From: UBA2779 sp965232165
GTDB lineage: Bacteria; Spirochaetota; Spirochaetia; DSM-2461
DNA length: 64,000 nucleotides
Assembly (NCBI GenBank): GCA_965232165.1
Contig: CBDDOY010000002.1
Coordinates: forward strand, 682,001-746,000
Direction of reading: 5' to 3'
Shown: piece after piece, positions 18,788 through 26,306 of the stretch
Layout: each line of letters starts with the position of its first letter
Numbering within the stretch: the stretch's first letter is position 1
Notes under the pieces: model-generated
What the model saw: the letters and a program-made list of their open reading frames with translations, nothing else
What the model was told of the DNA's origin: nothing
The model's database searches: none
Translations under genes and position numbers: made by a program

Positions 18788-19139
18788 ATTTCATCTCCTT
18801 TCTTTATATAGGACCGACAGCTTGCCTGGATATTTTGGTAAGTACCGCATATTCCGAAAAAAAAGCTGCCAGCCCTCAGACTTCAGTTAACCTGCTATTT
18901 TATTTTAATTCTTATGGCGGCTATCAATCAAGTCTTTTGCATTTTTTCCTGCGATAGAAGTCTCCTTCAAGATCAATTCTATAAACCTTTCCATAGCGGC
19001 ATCGGCTGCTGCTGATCCGCCGATGAGCCCATGCCACGCAGAAACTGGCCGCTGAGATTTATGATTGGAGTCTTGCTGCCATGCCGATCTTCCAGGGGCC
19101 TGCCGGGCTTACGTCTCAGGTACAACCGCCGGCTTAAGT

Positions 19140-19500
19140 GGTCATCCTAATTTTTTACTTGCGGGAATCTCTGAAATCCCGCGGGCTGACTGTTCAGGGG
19201 ACAGGCAGGTCTATGACAGCATGGCCAAACGGGGATGCACGGCGATACGCGCGTGGCCTGCAAGGCGGCATGGTCTCTTGCGGGCCGCCGCCATTACACA
19301 CCGCTTCTTACACACCGCTTCAGAAGAAGTTTTATGAACTGAAAGAGAGAAAGGGCGCTGGAAAGGCCATTGCGGCGACAGCCCGAAGGATGGCGAAGTG
19401 ATGTACACATTGGTCAGAAACAACGCATTATGCACTTGGGTTGCCAGAAGTCCACAGAGACGAAACTTAAAAGCCATGACATGGCTCTTAAGGCGGAAGA
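19140..19500 (+). pseudogene. Remnant of an IS110-family transposase C-terminus
   Basis: The + strand reads GDRQVYDSMAKRG in one frame and then KFYELKERKGAGKAIAATAR in another, ending with YTLVRNN. This is the C-terminal transposase_20 pattern of IS110/IS116 proteins (YxxLKxRKGxxKAxxAxAR). Frame changes and missing upstream parts show it is dead. Confidence 0.55.
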
Positions 19501-19751
19501 ATAAATAAATGAGGGTTCACAGGCTTCTTAACGCCAAAAGGTATTGCCTGAACAAATTGTGATATTGATTTAAAACATAGGCAGCCCCCAAAGAACTGTT
19601 TTGCACGTCCGGTCAAAAAAACAGGTTCCAGGCGCGGAAAAATTGCCGGAATGCGATCAAACGGCATTCAACGCTTGAGACAGCCGTCGGCATCGTCGGC
19701 CAGGAAACAGATTTTTTTCAAACAGCACCGCCAATATACAGGAGGTAGTCA

Positions 19752-19946
19752 ATGAAAAAAACGAGTGCTGTTATTATATTACAGTTTCGGCAATGATTTC
19801 CTGCATCCTGCCAAGGAAAGGCAATGGCGGAAACGGGGAAATTCTTACCAATTCAGACCTCGGTGCGGCGGCATTGAGCTATGGCGGCGCGGTATTCGCT
19901 CAAGAGGGCGGCGCAAGCGACAACTCAGCGAGTCCCGCCTGAAATC
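19752..19946 (+). pseudogene. Broken small lipoprotein gene
   Basis: GGAGG precedes ATG 19752, which opens MKKTSAVIIL and stops after 14 codons. Another frame continues TVSAMISCILPRKGNGG, which gives a lipobox-like ISC, and runs to 19946. A one-base shift would link them into a lipoprotein leader of about 65 residues. The function is unknown. Confidence 0.4.
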
Positions 19947-20305
19947 CGTTGACAGGCTTGCCAGAACCGGCGGATATTTCGCACTCGATTGCAGCATGTG
20001 CAAGGAAAACTGTCAATAATCCCAAATTGCTGTCAAGAAGATCCCATCTTCACGAAAGAAACAGCGTTCGGCGTTACGATTTAAGCTTGATCGTTCATCG
20101 TTCAAGTCGCAAATCAAGGCGGCCATACTGCTAAAAGACAACTATTGAAAGGCATTGATTTTCGGCATTATATCGAAAGGAGGAATAATTGCAGTAGTGG
20201 GATTGTCTTAGTTTCCTGCAATCACAGGACACCGCTCCGAGGGCGGCATCCTGGGCACGAATCATTTGGCGCTGCCCGCGTTCAAGTCCGGGAAGCAACA
20301 CCCGG

Positions 20306-22003
20306 GGGGCTGTGTCAGAAACTGCTTAAAAACCGAATAGAAATCTTTTCACTTGAATTTTCTCGCATCCTTCAATATTTTCAGTATTGGTCCGATAATT
20401 CGCCCACCTAGCAAAAATTCCGCCAAAACAAGCTATAAATGAGCAAACAAATGAATACAAGCTAACAACAAGAGTATTTAAGGGCCTTAATACCCCTACA
20501 GTACCCATCTTACGCAGGTTATACGCAAGCATATACAGATAAGACTCTGCTTGCACGTTCTCCAGCCCTCGCAAGCTGAAATGTGTAAATTTCTGGTTAT
20601 GTTTCATGTCTCCAAATACACTTTCAACCTCATTAGCTCGGCGAGAATATAATCTCCGGCCTGTATTCGTTTCCAGCAGTTTTCTCGCTCTTTTCTGCTG
20701 ATGTCGATAATGTCGATTTACTTCAAGCCTTTTGTGTTCTTTATCTCTTCCTATACAGTACAATTTGTTAGGACATATACCACAAAATTCACAAATATAT
20801 ACACTGGCATTAAAGTGTAATAGTTCATCTTCTTTCCGCATCTTATAGCCAGCTGGACAATGAATCTCGCCAGAATCATCCATTTTGAATTTGAAATGCT
20901 TATACCGGGATTTTATCGAATTTTTATTTTCTGCCCAATATCCAGGATATTTTATGTAGGCCTCCATGCCATTATATTCAAGATAGTCATAATTGTTTCT
21001 ATAACCATAACCCGCATCGGCTATTATATTTTGTGGATTGGCAATTCCAAGCTCAGCCCGCCTTTCTACATGTTCCCGAAAGACCTTGCCGTCATTGGCA
21101 TTCTGATGAACGGTTACTCCAGTTACAGATCCATCCTGGGTGCCGACTTGTAAATTATACGCCGGAAGTATTTCATCGTTCTTCATCTTCATAAAAGTCG
21201 CATCTTCGTCTGTTTTGCTGTATGAGCTGCGTTCTCTCAATGTTTCTTGCTGTTTTTCGTATTTAGCTATTTTGGATGATTCCTCTTTCAATTTTTTGGC
21301 CAGACTCTTCTTTTTCCTCTGGATTGGCCTTGAATCCGTATCCTCATCTATACTCTCTTTAACCTTCTCTGCCGAAGCATTGAGTGCTTCAGGGTCGGCA
21401 TCCAGCGGGATCTCCACATCATTGAGCTGGCTGGCTTCATTGATTATTTCTGATGCCCTCTGATGAGCCAGTTCCTTGTATCGCTCACTGTTCTTTTTCC
21501 AGACCGCCTTGAATTTGTTCGCATCAGCTTTCACTTTCGTGCCATCGACAAAATAATCTTCTTCTTTAATGTATCCTTCTTCCAACAGTATTAGAGCGAC
21601 TTCGGCAAAAACTTCTCCCAGAATCTCTTTGAAATACTTTCCCCGAAATCGATTAATCGTAATAAAATCTGGACGCTGGAATGCACAAATCCACATAAAG
21701 TTGATATCCCTTTTAACCGCTTTCTCCAGTTTGCGGCAGGAGTATATCCCTTGGGTATAGCCGTAGAGCAGAAGTTTCATCATCATACATGGATCATAGG
21801 GTGGACAGCCGCGCTCCCCCTTAAAAGGTTTGCACAGAATCCTGCGGTCTAGCTGATCAACAACCCGGCTGACAACTCTGACGGTATCGTCCTGGTCAAT
21901 CAATTCGCTCAGGCTTGGAGGTAGTAGCAATTGTTGATTCATTTCGTAGGGTCGGAACTTCATGTGTTCAGTTTACTGTGTAATTTGTTTCTGACACAGC
22001 CCC
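20306..22003 (-). mobile_element. IS1182-type insertion sequence, copy 2
   Basis: The same 16-bp terminal inverted repeats as copy 1 and the same length, 1,698 bp. Together with copy 1 it brackets 3.45 kb (16854-20305) in direct orientation, a composite-transposon-like layout. No target duplication could be seen. Confidence 0.93.
20326..21963 (-). CDS. IS1182-family transposase, copy 2
   Basis: A 545-residue DDE transposase, intact and nearly identical to copy 1, with the same start, DUF772-type domain, cysteine cluster and DDE residues. Differences seen include DDTVRV in place of DDSVRV and RGCPP in place of RGYPP. Confidence 0.95.
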   Translation of the reverse strand: MKFRPYEMNQQLLLPPSLSELIDQDDTVRVVSRVVDQLDRRILCKPFKGERGCPPYDPCMMMKLLLYGYTQGIYSCRKLEKAVKRDINFMWICAFQRPDFITINRFRGKYFKEILGEVFAEVALILLEEGYIKEEDYFVDGTKVKADANKFKAVWKKNSERYKELAHQRASEIINEASQLNDVEIPLDADPEALNASAEKVKESIDEDTDSRPIQRKKKSLAKKLKEESSKIAKYEKQQETLRERSSYSKTDEDATFMKMKNDEILPAYNLQVGTQDGSVTGVTVHQNANDGKVFREHVERRAELGIANPQNIIADAGYGYRNNYDYLEYNGMEAYIKYPGYWAENKNSIKSRYKHFKFKMDDSGEIHCPAGYKMRKEDELLHFNASVYICEFCGICPNKLYCIGRDKEHKRLEVNRHYRHQQKRARKLLETNTGRRLYSRRANEVESVFGDMKHNQKFTHFSLRGLENVQAESYLYMLAYNLRKMGTVGVLRPLNTLVVSLYSFVCSFIACFGGIFARWANYRTNTENIEGCEKIQVKRFLFGF

Positions 22004-22032
22004 GCCGCATTTCTTACACAGCCTAAACTTAA

Positions 22033-22157
22033 GGGCACCTCTAAAAAACCCATTTAGTTCTTGACTCGATCTTTTCCGCCGCTGCTGCGTTGTCAAAATA
22101 CTCAACTAAGCTTAAGCTGCGCCCTTAGCTTCTGCCGCCTTGTATCGACAAAAAATT
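22033..22157. repeat. Truncated family A repeat, copy 4
   Basis: The left end GGGCACCTCTAAAAAACCC follows TTAA (22029-22032). The copy runs to the AAAAAATTT tract and stops there, joined to the start of family B. Its last 40 bp and right end are missing. The 25 bp before it also precede copy 5. Confidence 0.85.
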
Positions 22158-22171
22158 TCCAATTGACTTTA

Positions 22172-22289
22172 GGCGCAAGGGATTGCAGCGGAAATGCCGC
22201 CGGCTGCCACGGCGATTGGCAATGAGCCGGAAGCAGGCTGCCGGAATAAGGCATTGGAGCGGAAAGCCCGACCCGAAGGGTTGCGCCCA
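22172..22289 (+). repeat. Family B palindromic repeat, copy 1
   Basis: About 118 bp, starting GGCGCAAGGGATTG and ending AAGGGTTGCGCCCA. The ends (GGCGCAA / TTGCGCC) and inner blocks (AATGCC / GGCATT; GGCTGCC-type blocks) pair to one long imperfect hairpin. It supplies the first codons of the Ig-like reading frame. Confidence 0.85.
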
Positions 22290-25134
22290 GATAGTGATAA
22301 GGGCTCATAACTGTGTTCAAGATGTTTGCTCATCCAGCAGCGGAGTCACCGCAGAATTCGGCATGGCTCAGGACGCGGCGAGTTCTGCGCCGACGTGGAC
22401 AAACCTGCCGGCGGGCGCCGTCACCTACAGCATCGAGGGGCCGCCGGGCGGCTCGAATCTTAACGTTACACCCGCCGTAGGAAATGACGGAGCTGTGACC
22501 GTCCCGAAAGACGCCCATGCCGCGGCTGAGGACTGGACCGTGACGGCCGCCGCTGGAGGCTCAGCGTACACGGCAAAGATCACGATAACAGTTAATCCGA
22601 AAGAACACACGATAGGAACGGTGTCCTATTCTGATGCGGTGATTTCCGCCAAAACAGATTTTCAGATTGCGCCGAGGGTCCCGAGCTTAACAGACGCACT
22701 GCCAAGTGGCGCAGCGGCTGTATACACGGTGGACCCCGCTCTTCCCGCCGGCATGGACCTCGACCCTGAAACGGGAGAAATTACCGGGACCCCCGAGGCG
22801 GAGCAGGCAGAGACGGAGCACACCGTTACCCTCACCCTGACAGGGAACTATTCGGGAACGGCGACAGCCTCAATAACAGTCACCGTCACTGCTGACGCCA
22901 GGGCCCCCTGGGTGGAATCTCTGGTTTATGTTACTGACTCACTCTTCGTTGAAGTGAAGGGCGGCGCAGTCGCCGGTGAAGTAATCATTACCCAACCCGT
23001 CCTCACACAGAAGACCGATGTCACATCTTCCATAACAGCAGAGTATTCCAGCGTGGAAAACAGAGCTGCTGTCGACAGCAGCACTGGAGAGATCACCATC
23101 TCAGCCGGAACGGTTCTCTCGGACATTGACGGGAATGGCTTCACCTTCAATATAAAGGTAATCGACAGCGGCGGCGCCTATGCCGACTTCCAGGAGACGG
23201 TCACAGTAAACTTGCAGAAAGTAAAAAGCATTGCATTCGGCACGCCTCCAGCGCTGACCTACGGTGATGCACCCCAGATGCTGACAGCTCCTGCGGTGGA
23301 TGCGGCGAACGGCGCCGGCACCGCTGTGACATATAGCACGTCGGATGCCGCTGTTGCGGACGTGGACTCCGGGACAGGAGAATTGACGATAGCAGCGGCA
23401 GGAGAAGTCACCATAACGGCGACATCAACCTTTGACACTTCGGTTAAAGGCGAACAGACTCTCACTATCGCTCAAAAAGATATAAACGCCCTCACAAACC
23501 TAACTTTTGGTGACCTGACGGCGTATGCAGGCATTGAATTCAGCGGCGCTATAACGGTGAGCGGCTTGATCGGCGGCGACACAATGGCGGAGGCATTGAG
23601 TTTTGAACCGATTATAACCGGCACTGTCCGGGTGGATGCGGACGGTGCTCTGACAATACCCTTGCAGAGTAATACGGACAATCATAATACGGTGCACGAT
23701 ATAACCGTAAATGGCACGGGCAGCTATACAGGAAGCAAAGATATCCAGGTGACTCTCAACGTTCTGGATAGTCCTTTCAGCTACACAAGCGGTATTACAA
23801 CAACCTACGGAACAGAGGGACAGAGTCAAGAACCTGTTTGGACAAACCCGCCCGCAGGTACTGTCGTCTATAGCCTGGAGGGAAGCCCGCAGGGCGTAAG
23901 TGTTGATGATACAAACGGTGTTGTAACGGTTGGACCGGCCGCGGATGTCAGGAACACTGCTCAAATTACCGTGAAGGCAGCAGACGCCGAAGCAGAAGAA
24001 TACGTCGCTTCCCTGACGGTAACAGTAACGGCCAAAGATATTGCAACAGTGCAGGGCTTCTCTATTTCCGTTGATGACAAAACAGCAACGGCGAAATCAA
24101 CGGATTCAACACACAGTGCTGTGATAGGAGGCACACTGGCGGCGACAACTGACTACACGCTCCAAATTACCGACAGCAGCAATAATGTTCCGGGCTTCAT
24201 GTCGATAGCCGCAGACGGCGACATCGCCATAGCCGACAGTATCGCGGTGAGTGATGGAGGAACCTACACCGTTACAGCCGCCGGAACGGGCAACTACAGC
24301 GGTACAACAAATGCCGACTTCACTCTGACAGTCGAGCCTAAAGATATTGCAACAGTGACGGACTTCTCTATTTCCGTTGATGACCAAGATGTCCCCCCCG
24401 AATCAACTTTCTCCGTAACGATCAACAATGCCGGTCTGACTGCAGGAAATGATTACGACCTGAGCATAGAGAAAAGTGGAGCCGCCGTAGGTGCCGTCAC
24501 CATAGATAGTGACGGTCTAGTCTCTATATCAAGCATGATCGGCACAGGCGATGCCGGAACATACACCGTGAAGGCTGCCGGTAAAACCAACTCCAACTAC
24601 ACTGGAGAGAAAACAGCCGACTTCAACCTGACGGTAATAGAGGAGTTGGTGTACAGCGTAGGCGACCCCGGCCCCGCCGGAGGGAAAATCTTCTATGTGA
24701 ATCCTAATACCGGCGATGGATGGACTTACTTGGAGGCTGCCTCGCAGGATCACATTGCTATTGTTCAATGGGGTGGTGCTGGAACACTGCTTAACACCAT
24801 GAGCACAGACATAGGATCGGGCAAGGCTAACACAGAGGCGATAGTGGGCGCACTTGGTGATAACGGAGGAACGGATTACGCGGCGAAAATCTGTAGCGAG
24901 TATACAGTAAACCACAACGGTGTTGATTATGACGACTGGTTTCTGCCGTCCAAGGATGAATTGAATGAGTTGTATAATCAGAAAGATTCAGTAGGTGGTT
25001 TCGCGTCTAACTACTACTGGTCCTCGTCGGAGTACAGTGCCGACGGCGCGTGGGACCAGTACTTCGGCGATGGCGGCCAGGGCAACTACGGCAAGGACGT
25101 CGCCAGCCATGTCCTTGCGGTGAGGGCTTTTTAA
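22183..25134 (+). CDS. Large Ig-like repeat surface protein with C-terminal DUF1566 (Lcl-type) domain
   Basis: 983 codons. The first 40 or so come from the family B repeat, so the true N-terminus and signal peptide appear lost or replaced; true homology starts near SGVTAEFG (about residue 58). Repeated beta-sandwich units follow: AEFGMAQDAASSAPTWTN and a second copy type YGTEGQSQEPVWTNPPAG; putative-Ig GTPEAEQAETEHTVTLTL; an MBG-like FGTPPALTYGDAPQ; and two copies starting KDIATV.(DG)FSISVDD. From about residue 825 (YSVGDPGPAGGKIFYV) to the end it is DUF1566, with WFLPSKDELNELYNQK and YYWSSSEYS. Known: DUF1566/Lcl ends bind ligands and are common DGR targets. The last 40 codons carry that signature. 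A 14-bp hairpin follows the stop. Confidence 0.78.
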   Translation: MQRKCRRLPRRLAMSRKQAAGIRHWSGKPDPKGCAQIVIRAHNCVQDVCSSSSGVTAEFGMAQDAASSAPTWTNLPAGAVTYSIEGPPGGSNLNVTPAVGNDGAVTVPKDAHAAAEDWTVTAAAGGSAYTAKITITVNPKEHTIGTVSYSDAVISAKTDFQIAPRVPSLTDALPSGAAAVYTVDPALPAGMDLDPETGEITGTPEAEQAETEHTVTLTLTGNYSGTATASITVTVTADARAPWVESLVYVTDSLFVEVKGGAVAGEVIITQPVLTQKTDVTSSITAEYSSVENRAAVDSSTGEITISAGTVLSDIDGNGFTFNIKVIDSGGAYADFQETVTVNLQKVKSIAFGTPPALTYGDAPQMLTAPAVDAANGAGTAVTYSTSDAAVADVDSGTGELTIAAAGEVTITATSTFDTSVKGEQTLTIAQKDINALTNLTFGDLTAYAGIEFSGAITVSGLIGGDTMAEALSFEPIITGTVRVDADGALTIPLQSNTDNHNTVHDITVNGTGSYTGSKDIQVTLNVLDSPFSYTSGITTTYGTEGQSQEPVWTNPPAGTVVYSLEGSPQGVSVDDTNGVVTVGPAADVRNTAQITVKAADAEAEEYVASLTVTVTAKDIATVQGFSISVDDKTATAKSTDSTHSAVIGGTLAATTDYTLQITDSSNNVPGFMSIAADGDIAIADSIAVSDGGTYTVTAAGTGNYSGTTNADFTLTVEPKDIATVTDFSISVDDQDVPPESTFSVTINNAGLTAGNDYDLSIEKSGAAVGAVTIDSDGLVSISSMIGTGDAGTYTVKAAGKTNSNYTGEKTADFNLTVIEELVYSVGDPGPAGGKIFYVNPNTGDGWTYLEAASQDHIAIVQWGGAGTLLNTMSTDIGSGKANTEAIVGALGDNGGTDYAAKICSEYTVNHNGVDYDDWFLPSKDELNELYNQKDSVGGFASNYYWSSSEYSADGAWDQYFGDGGQGNYGKDVASHVLAVRAF
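25033..25110 (+). other. DGR variable-region-like segment in the DUF1566 domain
   Basis: Of 26 codons, 21 end in C or T, five end in G (GCG, TGG, CAG, CAG, AAG) and none ends in A. TAC, AGT, GCC, GAC, GGC, GAT, AAC, AGC and CAT can all derive from AAC/AAT by adenine changes, while TGG, CAG, TTC and AAG fit fixed or lightly changed positions. The segment ends in the fixed VRAF tail. This matches the AAY-codon design of DGR variable regions. Confidence 0.55.
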
Positions 25135-25155
25135 CTATTTGCCCATTTAACTATT

Positions 25156-25187
25156 GCATTCAGCGTTGGTTAGCCAACGCTGAATGC
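25156..25187. terminator. Perfect 14-bp hairpin after the Ig/DUF1566 gene
   Basis: GCATTCAGCGTTGG, loop TTAG, CCAACGCTGAATGC, 21 bp past the stop codon. There is no T-run after it, so it is either a weak terminator or an RNA-stabilising or repeat hairpin. Confidence 0.5.
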
Positions 25188-25214
25188 CGCATTTCTTACA
25201 CAGCCTAAACTTAA

Positions 25215-25395
25215 GGGCACCTCTAAAAAACCCATTTAGTTCTTGACTCGATCTTTTCTGCCGCTGCTGCGTTGTCAAAATGCTCACGTAGCTTGAGCTT
25301 TTGCCTGCCTGTGCGTGTCCGCACGCAGACAGGCCGCCTTGTATCGACAAAAAATTTCTTCGTCAATTTCCTAAAGCTGTTTTTTAGAGGTGCCC
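25215..25395. mobile_element. Family A MITE-like repeat, copy 5
   Basis: 181 bp, with both ends (GGGCACCTCTAAAAAA and TTTTTTAGAGGTGCCC). TTAA stands before it and TTAC after it, an imperfect target copy. It is longer than other copies because of an extra inner hairpin near 25301-25335 (CCTGCCTGTGCG...CGCAGACAGG). The 25 bp ahead of it also precede copy 4, so this flank was duplicated around the Ig-like gene. Confidence 0.85.
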
Positions 25396-25405
25396 TTACA
25401 TAGAA

Positions 25406-25659
25406 TTGCTGAAAAAGTCATAATCTATAGATTTTCAAGGTAAAAGCTAGTTACAAATGCTCTAGAGCAGCCTTGCTCTCTATTCTTGAAAAAACAGGTG
25501 CAGGGTAAATGCGGAAAATGGCTCAAAACCCTTGCACCTGGGTAATAGCAGAAATCAAAATTTCCCCGAAGTTTCTCAAATCATTGCATTCTGGTTCACT
25601 TATAATGCAGTTTTGATTCATTATACTGGTATTCAGAGTCAAAAATACTTTTTCAGCAA
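25406..25659. repeat. 254-bp element with 13-bp inverted ends
   Basis: TTGCTGAAAAAGT at 25406-25418 is the exact complement of ACTTTTTCAGCAA at 25647-25659. The flanks CTTACATAGAATTGCTG and CCTACATAGAATTGCTG are near-identical direct repeats, as a target duplication would be. It contains no gene. Probably another small non-autonomous element. Confidence 0.55.
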
Positions 25660-25865
25660 GCCCTACATAGAATTGCTGGCGCTTCTTCAGGGAGCGCATC
25701 ATTAAGTTGTGAGTTGTGGATGATCTGCCTGTGCGGTGAACGCAGAGGGGTGAATTGTGATTCCATCTCTGATCGCCGGTCGAATGGTGTGAAGCATGGC
25801 CTTTGAATTCTGATTTTTGAATCCTGAGGCTCTGCTTTGCACAATAAATTTCCAATTGACTTTAG

Positions 25866-25982
25866 GCGCAAGGGATTGCAGCGGAAATGCCGCCGGCTGC
25901 CACGGCGATTGGCAATGAGCCGAAAGCAGGCAGCCAGAGCAAGGCATTGGAGCGGAAAGCCCGACCCGAAGGGTTGCGCCCA
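25866..25982 (+). repeat. Family B palindromic repeat, copy 2
   Basis: The same 117-118 bp unit as at 22172, with the same upstream 20 bp (TTTCCAATTGACTTTA). Differences are a few single bases. Confidence 0.85.
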
Positions 25983-26053
25983 GATAGTGATAAATCACAA
26001 ACTGCACAGAACCCCTGCATCAGGGAAGGGACTGGTATACAAAGGAGAATCAA

Positions 26054-26305
26054 ATGAACAAATTAGCTATTGGCACCTTTTTTTTTCTTGATTCCAATTA
26101 CTTCCATTCCGGCCGGGAATGGGGAGGAATCCCAGGAGAATCATTCTCTAAGGCCGCAGAATTATTGAGTGAAGCAGCCAAGAATACCGGGGAGTCTGCA
26201 GAAGCGACAAAAGATATATAGCTGACAGATGGGATGATATTGTTGACGGCTATCATTATACTTGTATCAAAATATTTCAGTCGGAAATTTCTATGCTTCT
26301 GGGTT
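26054..26305 (+). pseudogene. Broken small secreted protein gene
   Basis: AAAGGAG precedes ATG 26054. The frame reads MNKLAIGTFFF, then odd residues, then a helical coding-like part ending SEAAKNTGESAEATKDI and a stop at 26221. In a neighbouring frame the text continues DRWDDIVDGYHY to about 26309. A better leader (FLIPITSIPAG) also lies one base off, in the T-run. Two or more shifts have broken it. The IS1634-type element begins at its end. Confidence 0.4.
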
Positions 26306-26306
26306 T

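Larger units (their letters stand above)
18788..20305. other. Long stretch without an intact gene between caspase gene and IS1182 copy 2
   Basis: Contains an IS110-type transposase remnant (19140-19500) and a broken lipoprotein-like reading frame (19752-19946). The remainder shows no reading frame that could be supported. Confidence 0.6.
25135..26306. other. Repeat-rich stretch without an intact gene
   Basis: Holds a hairpin (25156-25187), family A copy 5, a 254-bp element with 13-bp inverted ends (25406-25659), family B copy 2 and a broken small secreted protein frame. No intact gene of ordinary size. Confidence 0.7.
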
